Assembly: GCA_014860565.1 (NCBI GenBank)
Contig: JACZJN010000165.1
Location: forward strand, 30,507-94,506
Source: Bacteroidota bacterium
GTDB lineage: Bacteria > Bacteroidota > Ignavibacteria > SZUA-365
Length of the DNA stretch: 64,000 nt
Reading direction: 5' to 3'
Under the pieces are notes generated by a model. That model searched no databases. It saw only the letters and a program-made list of their open reading frames with translations, and was not told the origin of the DNA. Of the stretch, positions 9,609 through 18,000 are shown piece after piece. A program made the position numbers and the translations under genes. Position 1 is the stretch's first letter, and every line of letters begins with the position of its first letter.

Positions 9609-10030
9609 AGTTCCTCCTATAAAGGTTTAAGGAATAAAGTGTGAAAAGAAATCGCTCTATGGTTATTCATTGCATGCACAATCAAGGAATTGCAGAATGC
9701 AACCATAATAGAAAACGGTTCCGTCCCCAAAACGATGTGGTAGATGTAGCTGAAATAGTGCTCATTCTCGCCGTGAATACTAAGCTGAATGTCGCGCCGC
9801 ATGTGTCAATCAGTAGTGGAGAACTTACGACCGAACCTTCTAAAATGCAACCGTTTTGTCTTATGCAAGCGCTTCCAAACCCTCGACAGCTCTGCGACTG
9901 GGACGTGTCGCCCGTATCGTTATAGCTCCGGGGGGCAACGGACGTTAATATACGATTTTTCACTTCACCGACACTGCTTCTCCGTGAAAAAAGCTGACCG
10001 AAAAAAAACCGTTCCGAACCTGGAAAAATC
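9609..10030. other. Intergenic region, no gene; presumed promoter of leftward cluster
   Basis: This stretch is clearly more AT-rich than its surroundings and lies between the start of the DUF4397 gene and the tRNA-Asn promoter. Short frames inside it (for instance a 123-codon minus frame at 9682-10053) lack a ribosome binding site and have no recognisable protein features. I could not find a good TAnnTTTG element for the leftward genes. Confidence 0.6.
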
Positions 10031-10061
10031 TTGACAACATTGCGGATTTGCACTATCTTTG
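10031..10061 (+). promoter_or_regulatory. Promoter of tRNA-Asn (TTG-N20-TAnnTTTG)
   Basis: TTGACA at 10031-10036 is followed after 17 bp by TATCTT, which also reads as TATCTTTG (10054-10061), the Bacteroidota -7 consensus TAnnTTTG with TTG 20 bp upstream. The tRNA begins at 10073, 12 bp further on. Confidence 0.75.
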
Positions 10062-10072
10062 AAGTCTGTAAT

Positions 10073-10144
10073 TCCTCGGTAGCTCAATGGTAGAGCATGC
10101 GGCTGTTAACCGCAGGGTTGCAAGTTCGAGTCTTGCCCGGGGAG
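10073..10144 (+). tRNA. tRNA-Asn (GTT)
   Basis: A complete 72-nt cloverleaf: acceptor TCCTCGG paired with CCGGGGA (one T-G pair), D arm GCTC/GAGC, anticodon stem TGCGG/CCGCA with loop CTGTTAA giving anticodon GTT, T stem GCAAG/CTTGC with loop TTCGAGT, discriminator G. The CCA end is not encoded (CA then A-run). Confidence 0.97.
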
Positions 10145-10146
10145 CA

Positions 10147-10171
10147 AAAACGCGGCGTAACGCCGCGTTTT
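10147..10171 (+). terminator. Intrinsic terminator after tRNA-Asn
   Basis: An 11-bp perfect stem (10147-10157 with 10161-10171) with a TAA loop and trailing TTTTGTCTT, placed 3 nt after the tRNA. It ends the tRNA transcript just before the MBL-fold gene. Confidence 0.85.
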
Positions 10172-10189
10172 GTCTTAAGGACACCTGCA

Positions 10190-10834
10190 ATGCTCATTCA
10201 CCACATCGAATCCGGCCCCGTCGAAACGATCGGCTACCTCGTCGCCGATGAAGCGTCGCGGGAAGTGCTCATTATTGATGTTCCGATGCAATCGCGCGAG
10301 CGGATGAAACGGTGGATCTCCGATCATGCGTTCACCGCGGTAGGCATCATTCTCACGCATGGACATTTCGATCATGTCGGGGATGTCGCAGCGCTTGCAC
10401 GCGATCTCAGCGTCCCGGTGCATATCCATCCGCTCGACGCCCCGATGCTCGAACAGCCTGCCAGCCTCTTTCCAGACCTCGCACGCCTTGTTGAAGGCAT
10501 GCGGGCCGATGCCTTGCTCGAAGCGGGAGAGGTGCTCGAATGCGGGCGGCTGAGGCTCCGCATCATCCATGCCCCAGGCCATACACCAGGACACGTCGTG
10601 CTTTATGAAATGCGTGAGGGGGTCCTCTTTTCAGGCGACGTCCTCTTCCACAGCAGCGTCGGCAGGACCGACCTGCCGGGTGGCGATTACGAAACACTCA
10701 TGCAGAGTATTACGAAAAAACTGTTCACGCTTCCGGAAGATACGGTCGTCTATCCCGGACACGGGGAAAGCACGACAATCGGCTTTGAACGCGCGCACAA
10801 CCCCTATGTCCTCGAGTACCTCGATCACTACTGA
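10190..10834 (+). CDS. MBL-fold metallo-hydrolase (glyoxalase II-like)
   Basis: 214 aa from ATG 10190, preceded by AAGGAC; longer in-frame readings run into the tRNA and are rejected. Metal-binding motifs of the metallo-beta-lactamase fold are intact: THGHFDH (residues 56-62), HAPGHTPGH, SGDVLF and YPGHGEST. The compact size and these motifs match the YcbL-like glyoxalase II / hydroxyacylglutathione hydrolase-type family that hydrolyses thioesters with two metal ions in the cytoplasm. The specific substrate is not decidable from sequence. It lies alone between two tRNA genes; the tRNA-Asn terminator sits directly upstream, so its own promoter must lie in or before that hairpin, or it depends on read-through. 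Confidence 0.88.
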   Translation: MLIHHIESGPVETIGYLVADEASREVLIIDVPMQSRERMKRWISDHAFTAVGIILTHGHFDHVGDVAALARDLSVPVHIHPLDAPMLEQPASLFPDLARLVEGMRADALLEAGEVLECGRLRLRIIHAPGHTPGHVVLYEMREGVLFSGDVLFHSSVGRTDLPGGDYETLMQSITKKLFTLPEDTVVYPGHGESTTIGFERAHNPYVLEYLDHY

Positions 10835-10907
10835 AGCCACCAATGACACCCGCTGCCACCGGCCCGGCACACCCTCCCGCGGATCTGCCTTGCTCGCTGC
10901 GGCCCCC

Positions 10908-10937
10908 TTGGCGGAGAACAAAAGTTTCGTATATTTG
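10908..10937 (+). promoter_or_regulatory. Promoter of tRNA-Arg (TTG-N19-TATATTTG)
   Basis: TTG at 10908-10910 and TATATTTG at 10930-10937 are separated by 19 bp, matching the Bacteroidota -33/-7 arrangement. The tRNA starts about 54 nt downstream, implying a processed 5' leader. Confidence 0.6.
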
Positions 10938-10991
10938 TGTTTGCATCATTCGCGAACGGTCTTTCCGACAATATCCGTTCGCTGGAATTTT

Positions 10992-11065
<74 letters not shown>

Positions 11066-11111
11066 CGAGCAGTTTTATTCACCAGCCATTTATGTCAACC
11101 GGAGAGCGTCT

Positions 11112-11810
11112 GTGTTAACCGCGAAGAAAAAGATTTCTGTCCGCCAAGCCGTTCCGCAATCGTCCTCGGCCGATTTCTTCTACAACCTGCAGGATTGGTT
11201 CAAAGCCAATACCAAAATCGTAGGCGGAGTGGCGCTCGGCATCGCCGCTATCGTTATTATCGGATATCTCTACACCACGGGCAAGGCCGCCGACGAACTC
11301 GCGGCCAACCTCGAACTCCGCAAGGTGCAGCAGCTGTACCAGCAGCAGCAGTATCGCCTCGCCATTACCGGTGATCCCGCGCAGAAGATCATGGGACTCG
11401 AGGAAATCGTCGAGAAATACGGCGGCACACCAACTGGAGACGTCGCGATGCTCTACCTCGGCAACTCGTATCTTTACGCCGGAGAACTCGACAAAGCGAT
11501 GTCGACCTTTGAAGACGCCTCCCCTGACACCGATATGCTGCGCGCCGCCGTCATTGCTGGCCAAGCCGCCGTGCTCGAAGCGCGCGGCAACAGCGCTGAA
11601 GCCGCCGAGTTGTTTGAAAAGTCTGCTTTGACGTTCGAAAACGAGCTTCTCTCCACCGAACGATTCCTGATCGCAGGGCGCAACTACGCCGAAGCCGGGA
11701 ATATGGAGAAGGCCAAGGAAATGCTTGACAAAGTCAAGGAATCCAAGAACACAAAGTACCAACCCGATGCGGACCGCCTCCTCGCACAGTACAATTTGAC
11801 CGAGGAATAA
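11112..11810 (+). CDS. Membrane-anchored TPR protein (YfgM-like)
   Basis: 232 aa with a GTG start at 11112 preceded by GGAGAG (11101-11106). An upstream ATG at 11092 opens only a 8-codon frame ending inside this gene. Residues 35-55 (KIVGGVALGIAAIVIIGYLYTT) form one transmembrane helix with a basic N-terminus inside; the remaining ~175 residues are helical repeats (GDVAMLYLGNSYLYAGELDKA, AAVIAGQAAVLEARGNSAEA, FLIAGRNYAEAGNMEKAKEML) of tetratricopeptide type. The layout matches the TPR_21/YfgM-like group, envelope proteins that interact with secretion or assembly factors. Followed at once by a duplicated terminator, so it is probably a single-gene transcript from or behind the tRNA-Arg. Confidence 0.82.
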   Translation: MLTAKKKISVRQAVPQSSSADFFYNLQDWFKANTKIVGGVALGIAAIVIIGYLYTTGKAADELAANLELRKVQQLYQQQQYRLAITGDPAQKIMGLEEIVEKYGGTPTGDVAMLYLGNSYLYAGELDKAMSTFEDASPDTDMLRAAVIAGQAAVLEARGNSAEAAELFEKSALTFENELLSTERFLIAGRNYAEAGNMEKAKEMLDKVKESKNTKYQPDADRLLAQYNLTEE

Positions 11811-11822
11811 CACCCGTATCCA

Positions 11823-11901
11823 TCCGGTTTCAAGGCTGTCCTCCCGGGCAGCCTTTTTTTTCCGGTTTCAAGGCTGTCCTCCCGGGTAGCCTTTTTTTTT
11901 T
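11823..11901 (+). terminator. Duplicated intrinsic terminator (two tandem copies)
   Basis: Two 38-bp direct copies (starting 11823 and 11861) each carry a stem AAGGCT...AGCCTT closing over CCTCCCGGG and a T-run of 8 or more. The second copy differs by one C-to-T change that leaves a G-T pair in the stem. They end the TPR gene transcript and insulate the downstream sigma-54 promoter. Confidence 0.88.
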
Positions 11902-11946
11902 CGGCCTCCCCACATCCCTCACTTTCTCCATGCTCTATCTCTTCAC

Positions 11947-12017
11947 GCGAATCGTCCTCTGCAGTAGACACCAGGGCCCAATGATCATAGCGAATCGCTG
12001 AAATAGGGGCGAATTCG
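11947..12017 (+). promoter_or_regulatory. Possible enhancer-type repeats upstream of sigma-54 promoter
   Basis: GCGAATCG occurs at 11947-11954 and 11990-11997 (the latter inside the palindrome AGCGAATCGCT, 11989-11999), and GCGAATTCG at 12009-12017. They lie about 40 to 110 bp upstream of the predicted start site, the zone where sigma-54 activators usually bind. This is inference from position and repetition. Confidence 0.35.
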
Positions 12018-12031
12018 TCCGGTCCGGAAAT

Positions 12032-12047
12032 TGGCACTCTCTTTGCA
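12032..12047 (+). promoter_or_regulatory. Sigma-54 (RpoN) -24/-12 promoter
   Basis: TGGCACTCTCTTTGCA matches the consensus TGGCAC-N5-TTGCA exactly, with the invariant GG and GC 12 bp apart. Predicted transcription start is near 12058, 26 nt before the ATG of the lipoprotein gene, leaving room for the AGGAG ribosome binding site. It drives the run of genes that ends with the NtrY-like kinase. Confidence 0.85.
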
Positions 12048-12083
12048 AGTAGTGATGCAGAACACATTCCAGGAGATACGACA

Positions 12084-12896
12084 ATGAAACCCCGGTACCT
12101 TATCATCATCCTCTCTCTCATTATCCTCTCAGCTTGCGACAATCGTCGCGACAACATCGTCTACATCGATGATACCGCGCCGCTCCCCCCCGTTGGCATA
12201 GTCTCGATTTCGCTCGACAATGCGGTGGAACTGCAGTGGATCGAGAACCAGGAAATCGACATCGACGGCTACTTCATCTATGTCAGCGATCGCTACGACG
12301 GGCGATACGAATATATCGGCAACACGCGTGCGACGACGTTTGTTGACCGCGGCGCGCGAAACGGATTTACTTCGTATTACGCGGTGAGCGCCTATGACTT
12401 CGATGGCAACGAAAGCGAACTGAGCCGTGATGTGGTGTATGATACCCCTCGTCCCGAGGGACGCGACGTTGCGCTGGTGGATCGTTTCGTCATGCCCCAC
12501 CGCTCAGGCTATGACTTCTCGGAATATTCGGTGCTCCACTTCGACACCGATTTCACGGATTTCTTTTTCGAGGTGACGGCCGAGGGAATCCCCTATCTGG
12601 TCGTGTGGGACGACAGCGAAATCCAGGACATGGGCTTCACATCCAACCTCGATGAAATCAATTCCGCCCCCAATAGCGGCTGGAATCCCACTGGCGACGC
12701 GCTCGCCGTTCGTGGACACACCTACGTCATCAAGACCTTCGACAATCACTACGCAAAAATTCGCCTCGTCGACATCAGCACCAGCGGCATGATTTTCGAC
12801 TGGGCATACCAGGTAGCCCGCGGCAATCCCGAACTGCTCCGCGCACAGCAACAGTCACTGCAGAAACGGCATCGCAGCCTGTCGCAGAGACACTGA
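12084..12896 (+). CDS. Lipoprotein with fibronectin type III-like domain
   Basis: 270 aa. Signal peptide with lipobox LSAC (Cys18). Residues 35-115 resemble a fibronectin type III domain: PPVGIVSISLDNAVELQWIE, IDGYFIYVSDRYDGRYEYIG and TSYYAVSAYDFDGNESELS. The C-terminal ~130 residues are beta-rich with no known motif. AGGAGA lies upstream of the ATG. It is the first gene behind the sigma-54 promoter and is followed after 73 bp by the DUF4384 gene. An envelope (probably outer-membrane) lipoprotein; a role in sensing or in the stress response run by the downstream kinase is only inferred from context. Confidence 0.75.
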   Translation: MKPRYLIIILSLIILSACDNRRDNIVYIDDTAPLPPVGIVSISLDNAVELQWIENQEIDIDGYFIYVSDRYDGRYEYIGNTRATTFVDRGARNGFTSYYAVSAYDFDGNESELSRDVVYDTPRPEGRDVALVDRFVMPHRSGYDFSEYSVLHFDTDFTDFFFEVTAEGIPYLVVWDDSEIQDMGFTSNLDEINSAPNSGWNPTGDALAVRGHTYVIKTFDNHYAKIRLVDISTSGMIFDWAYQVARGNPELLRAQQQSLQKRHRSLSQRH

Positions 12897-12969
12897 ACAT
12901 ACCACGACAAACGACGCGACCCTGACACCCATGAATTCCCGACTCACTATTCCTCAATGGAGGCAGGCC

Positions 12970-14388
12970 ATGAAACGCATCCTTCTCATCCTTGCAGTCA
13001 CACTGGCATTCATGCCCTTACTGAAGTCGACGGCGTCTGGCCGCCCCCTTTCCTCAATCGGTCCGGTCGTAAGTCCTAACCGCGGCCTCAGTGTTGATCT
13101 CTGGTCAGATCGGAACCAGGACGAGGTATACTACCCCGGCGATGCGGTCGATCTCTTTTTCCGCGCAAACGACGATTGCTTTGTGAGCATCTACAGCATC
13201 GGTTCCGACGGCGATGTGGAACTGCTGTTCCCGCGCTATCCGGACGACGGCTTCGTCTTCGGCGGCATGACATACCGACTGCCGGAATACTACGATGATT
13301 GGGGCTACCGCATCAGCGGTCCCACCGGCGTCGAATATCTGCACGCCGTTGCCAGCCGCACCCCGCGCTCATTCCGCTACGGAAGCTCTAATGGCCGGTA
13401 TCATCTCGGCATCGATCCCGTGGTGGGCGACCCCTTTCTTGCCATCAATACGATCAACAACCGGCTGATCCGCTCGAACCGCATCCACGCAACGGCAACG
13501 CTGTCATTTTTCATAGGAAGCCGCGTCTGGTATCCACGCTATATGTGCTACGACTGCCACGGACGCAGTGCGCGCTTCGACCCCTACGCGGTCGCTTGCC
13601 CGCGATACAGTGTGCGGCTCTCGCACGATTACGACTACTGGTGGGCCTACGATTACCACCCGGTCTCGAGACTATTCGTGTTTGGCGGCCCGTTCTGGCG
13701 CTTCGAGCTTCGCACGACATCTCCCCACAAGTATTACAGTGGACGCTATATAGATTACGCACTTGGTCATCGCAACTACTACCCGATCCGCACCATCGTG
13801 CGCGCACCGAAAACCGTTGTGTACAAATCACCGGTCATCACGACGCGACGCAGCTACCAGACATCCCGAGAGCGCGTCACCTATAGTGAGACACGCACAC
13901 GTACGGTACTCCGTGAAGATGGAACCCGCGTGCGCACCACGGGCAATTCCCGCACCGTGAGTCCGGCCGAGGGCGCCACCAGGTCGCGCACCGAAAGCAG
14001 CTCCGTCACCGCGCCCGCCACCAGGTCGCGCACCGAAAGCAGCACTGTCACCGCGCCCGCCACCAGGTCGCGCACCGAAAGCAGTACTGTCACCGCGCCC
14101 GCCACCAGGTCGCGCACCGAAAGCAGTACTGTCACCGCGCCCGCCACGCGAAATATTTCCGTTCCCTCCCAGGCACCCCGTGAGAACCCGAGCGTCGGGC
14201 GATCCACCCCTTCCTCCAGCACAACGCGGTCCATGACACGGTCCTCTTCCAGCTCCAGCCCCGACCGCGAAAGCTCCGTCTCGCGGGAACGCCAGGACGA
14301 TGCCGCAAGCGGAGGCAGCTCTCGCGAAAGCGGGAGCTCCTCCGGCGGCACGCGTTCAATCAATCGCGGCAGCACACGAAGCCGGTAA
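12970..14388 (+). CDS. DUF4384 domain secreted protein with repetitive tail
   Basis: 472 aa from ATG 12970 (GGAGG 8 nt upstream; signal peptide MKRILLILAVTLAFMPLL). Residues ~40-135 match the DUF4384 pattern: VDLWSDRNQDEVYYPGDAVDLFFRA, DCFVSIYSIGSDGDVELLFPR. A middle Tyr/Arg-rich region contains a CYDC pair. From about residue 320 the chain is Ser/Thr/Arg-rich and includes four tandem 14-residue repeats (TRSRTESSTVTAPA). DUF4384 is usually an envelope domain of unknown role, often with stress-associated serine kinases or trypsins. The disordered tail may interact with wall or nucleic acid, but this is a guess. It is within the sigma-54-led gene run. Confidence 0.75.
   Translation: MKRILLILAVTLAFMPLLKSTASGRPLSSIGPVVSPNRGLSVDLWSDRNQDEVYYPGDAVDLFFRANDDCFVSIYSIGSDGDVELLFPRYPDDGFVFGGMTYRLPEYYDDWGYRISGPTGVEYLHAVASRTPRSFRYGSSNGRYHLGIDPVVGDPFLAINTINNRLIRSNRIHATATLSFFIGSRVWYPRYMCYDCHGRSARFDPYAVACPRYSVRLSHDYDYWWAYDYHPVSRLFVFGGPFWRFELRTTSPHKYYSGRYIDYALGHRNYYPIRTIVRAPKTVVYKSPVITTRRSYQTSRERVTYSETRTRTVLREDGTRVRTTGNSRTVSPAEGATRSRTESSSVTAPATRSRTESSTVTAPATRSRTESSTVTAPATRSRTESSTVTAPATRNISVPSQAPRENPSVGRSTPSSSTTRSMTRSSSSSSPDRESSVSRERQDDAASGGSSRESGSSSGGTRSINRGSTRSR
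13975..14142 (+). repeat. Four tandem 42-bp coding repeats
   Basis: Units start at 13975, 14017, 14059 and 14101, nearly identical at the DNA level, encoding the 14-residue unit inside the DUF4384 protein. Low divergence suggests recent expansion by slippage or unequal crossing-over; copy number may vary between strains. Confidence 0.92.
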
Positions 14389-14568
14389 TCCCAGCTCGCA
14401 GGAGCTAATACTATGCCGCACGACAATAACACCCTCCCCACGTTTCCAGCCGACCGGGTGCCACAGGCGCCCGGTCGCTGCGCAATGCGTCTTCGGGAGA
14501 CCTCCTCCCCGCACCGCCGATTGCACCTGCGGTTGCATTCCGGACACTTTGCATTTATGTTCGTACAC

Positions 14569-15042
14569 ATGCGCACACGCAGAATGATTCCCTTGTTCAT
14601 CCTTGCCGCGATGCTCTTCGCGGAAGGATTGTCGATGGCTGGCTCCAACCCGAGGGCGCTGAGCCATGGGAGTTCCGTTCAGGAGGATCCTGAACGCGAA
14701 GCGCGTGAGCTGCTGCTCGGAGCAAAGGATGCGCTCTCCTCGGGCAACATCCGCTATCTCCGACCTCATCTCGGACAGAAAATCTACCTGAACCTGTTCA
14801 CTGGCATCAATGGCTATTACAGCAGCGAACAGGCATTCCTGATTCTTGAGTCTCTTTTTTCAACCTATCAGCCAATCAGTTTTTCATTCAGCAGCAGAAA
14901 TTTCTCCATCCGCAATCCCTACGGTTTCGGTCCTCTTACGTACGAACACCGCGGGAAACGAGAGACGGCGGAGATGTTTCTCAGCCTGGCGAACGTGCGC
15001 GGCAAATGGGTGATCAACCAGATCACCATTGCCACGCGCTGA
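14569..15042 (+). CDS. DUF4783 family secreted protein
   Basis: 157 aa from ATG 14569 (alternative ATG at 14557); the longer frame back to 14413 lacks a signal peptide and ribosome site. N-terminus RTRRMIPLFILAAMLFAEGLSMA is a signal peptide. The rest has the DUF4783 features: alternation GAKDALSSGNIRYLRPHLG, YYSSEQAFLILESLFSTYQP, FGPLTYEHRGK and WVINQITI, an NTF2-like fold of unknown function common in Bacteroidota. It ends 21 bp before the kinase gene, and the two are probably co-transcribed. No strong Shine-Dalgarno sequence is seen. Confidence 0.72.
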   Translation: MRTRRMIPLFILAAMLFAEGLSMAGSNPRALSHGSSVQEDPEREARELLLGAKDALSSGNIRYLRPHLGQKIYLNLFTGINGYYSSEQAFLILESLFSTYQPISFSFSSRNFSIRNPYGFGPLTYEHRGKRETAEMFLSLANVRGKWVINQITIATR

Positions 15043-15063
15043 GCGGCGCAGATATCAACCGCG

Positions 15064-18000
15064 ATGAACAGGCAACTCTCCTGGCTCAGACGGGAACAGC
15101 GGTGGCTCTATGCGACGGCGGTCTTACTCGTCATGCTGGCGCTGGTGTTCGCCGCACGGGAGTACTTTCTCCGCACAGTAGTAAGCGACTGGCCTGCTCT
15201 GCAGCGCGATGTCAATGAGGGACAGTCCCGGCTGATAACACGCCGCCTCAATGCACAACGCGATGCGCTGCTTCGGCAATGCGCCTCGATGATGAAAGAT
15301 CTGCCTGGAGGCATGCGCGGCTTAACGGGCACGAATTCTGTCCGTGCGCGCACAGAAGAGCGTCTCATAGAAAGATCCGGCGAGGAGGATTACTCCTTTG
15401 AACTGCGCGACGGCAACGGCCGGCTGCGGGCCTTTGGCGGCGAGCCCATACTGCCGCGTGCCATCGCATCGCCACTCCCTGCACTTACCGTCCTCGACCG
15501 AACGCCCTACCTGCTGCTCGTTGCGACGCGTGCGGTTCAGGACAGCAGCGGGAAGCACGACGGATTTCTGTCGGTCGCGACACCGCTGGGGACCAATGTC
15601 CCGGTGAGCAGACGCTTTCTCAACAGCGAAGGATTTCTCGGAGCTCTTTCCTCCGAACTGGAACTTGAACTGAACTTCACACGCGAGCGTCCTGCCCAAT
15701 TGCCTGCAGGGCGGCTGCTTCTTCCTTATACCGCGGAGCGCGACACACTGGGCTTCATTTCATTCGAGGGCATTGTCCGGGAAACCTGGCTCGCGCAGGT
15801 AACCGCGGAATTCAACCGCATCCTCCTGCTTCTGCTCCTCAGCCTCGTGATCATCATTTCGATCCCGCTTTTCCGAATCTACGCAAGCTGGCCAGGCCTG
15901 GCCGCTTCCGCGATCATGGTGCTCCACATCTGGGTTATCCGATTTGGAATGCTTTTCATAGGCTTCGCGGAGGGGGTGGTCCCCGCCTCTCTGCTCGATC
16001 CCTCCTATTTTGCTTCCACCTTCGGATGGGGGTTGAGCAGTTCACCGGCGGAATTGACACTCTCGGTCATGGCCTTGCTTCTTTCCGCCGTCGCTGTGTA
16101 CCGCGTGACAACGGGACAGGATCAGCAGCGGTCGCACCGCGTCTTTTTACTTCTGCTGATCCCCGTATTCGTACTGCTTCCCTTCACCCTCCGGGGATTT
16201 GCCGCCTGCATACGCAGCTTCGTCGTGGATTCAACATTCAATTTCGATAGCATCGACAGCCTGCTCGAAGAGCCCATGCTTCTGCTGATGATCAGCAACA
16301 GTTACCTGCTTTCCCTGGCCCTGGGATTCGGCCTCCTGAGCATGTACCTCCTGGTCAAACGGGCACTGGGAAGCGTGCAGCACTGGATGGAAAAAGCGTT
16401 GTGGCTGCTTGGCGGCATGCTGTTATCCCTCGGCGCGCTTGTGCTGACAACGCACAGCCTTCTGCTCCCGCTCTGGGCGTATGCTCTGTACGCGATCTGC
16501 TTCAGCATTCCCGTCATCCTCCGCATTCCTCCTGTGAAGGGGCGCTCAGGCACATTGCTGGCGCCATTGATGGCGACGGTGGTTTTCGGATCGGTGCTGA
16601 CGATCATGTTTTTCGGACGCTCGATGGACGCCAAGCGATACAGTGAAATTGAAGCCATCGCGATCGATTTTGCCCGTCCGGTAGACGGCTGGTCGCAGGT
16701 GCTGATGGAGCAAACGCTCCAGTATGTATCCCGCACCACCGTCCCGTCGCTTCCCCGCAGGGGCGAGAGGGAGACGATCGATTACGAGGCAGCGTTCCGC
16801 ATCTGGTCGGGCTCTCCTCTCAGCAGACTGCAGAACAACAGCGCCATCCTGTTGCTGGATTCGAGCGGTGCGCCCGTCTCCCGCTTTGCCGTCGGCAACG
16901 ACCCCTTTCTTCTTTCCATGCACACACTGTCCGCGACCATCGCGCGTACGGAGGGAATCGTGCAGAGCGCCGACCGCCAGTTGGAGACGCGGGAAAGACG
17001 TTACTACCGCGGGTATACAGATATCGTCCCACGCAACCACGAGAAGCTTGTCGCAGTGGTGATCCTCGAGGCGCTCGATCCGATGGAAATGACGGGGCAA
17101 GGGATCGATCTCCTGCGGAACGCACCGGCAAAACTGAGTTCCGCACCCGAAGACCGTTTTATTATCTCGCGATTCCGCGGCAGCCACATGGTCCAGACAT
17201 CGGACCGGACGCTGGAGCGTTCGATTCAGCTCCCTGCCGAAGTGCACGCCGCATTCGACGATGGCAACGAAACAGTGTGGAGCACGCTCCCCGTCGAGGG
17301 AGAACAGCTGCAGACCTATTTCATGCGTCTCCCCGAGCCAGGCCAGGAAGTGCTCGCCATCACGCGAGGGAAGTCTGACGCCCTGCTCGGCGCGTACCGG
17401 GCCCTGCGCATCGTCGTGCTTTATCTCTTCTTCAGCGCACTGATCTGGGTATTCGCCGCAATTGTCACCGGACGCCTTGGCGGCTGGTCGCGCATGACCT
17501 TCGCGCGGAAGCTTCAACTGGCCCTGCTCGGTGTCGCGGCCATTCCCCTGCTGCTCATCTGGGTGACGGGTCGGGAGTTCGTGCTTGAAAACACGCTCGA
17601 TGAGATCGAGCGGCAAGTGAGCGATGATCTCGACGTGCTCCGCTCCAATATCCTCGAGCAGTTGCCCGACAGCATTCCCCTGAGCGACCTGGCTTCCCAG
17701 GTCAACGATCAATTGTGCCAGGAAATCCGCTTGCGCACCGGCAGGGATCTGAACATCTATCTCGGCACGGAGCTGCGCGCGACCAGCAAACCAGAACTCT
17801 ATCACGTCGGGTTGCTCAACAACCGGCTGAATCCTTTCGCCTGGCTGCATATCGTACAGCGCGGACGCGACGCGTGGTTCGACACCGAGCAGATCGGCGA
17901 CTTTTCCTATCAGGTCGGCTACCGGGCGATCCGAGGCCCCGACGGGACACTGGCGGCCGTTATTTCCACTCCGACTCTATTTCAGCGCGAGCAGATCGAC

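Noticed and set aside
9682..10053. 123-codon minus-strand frame in the spacer before tRNA-Asn
   Set aside because: No ribosome site, no recognisable motif, AT-rich noncoding composition, and it overlaps the tRNA promoter.
11092..11118. 8-codon leader peptide overlapping the TPR gene start
   Set aside because: ATG TCA ACC ... TGT TAA has no ribosome site and no regulatory features; the GTG start with GGAGAG is enough to explain translation.
13975..14142. Tandem repeats as a CRISPR array
   Set aside because: Repeats are directly adjacent with no spacers and are in frame within a protein-coding gene.
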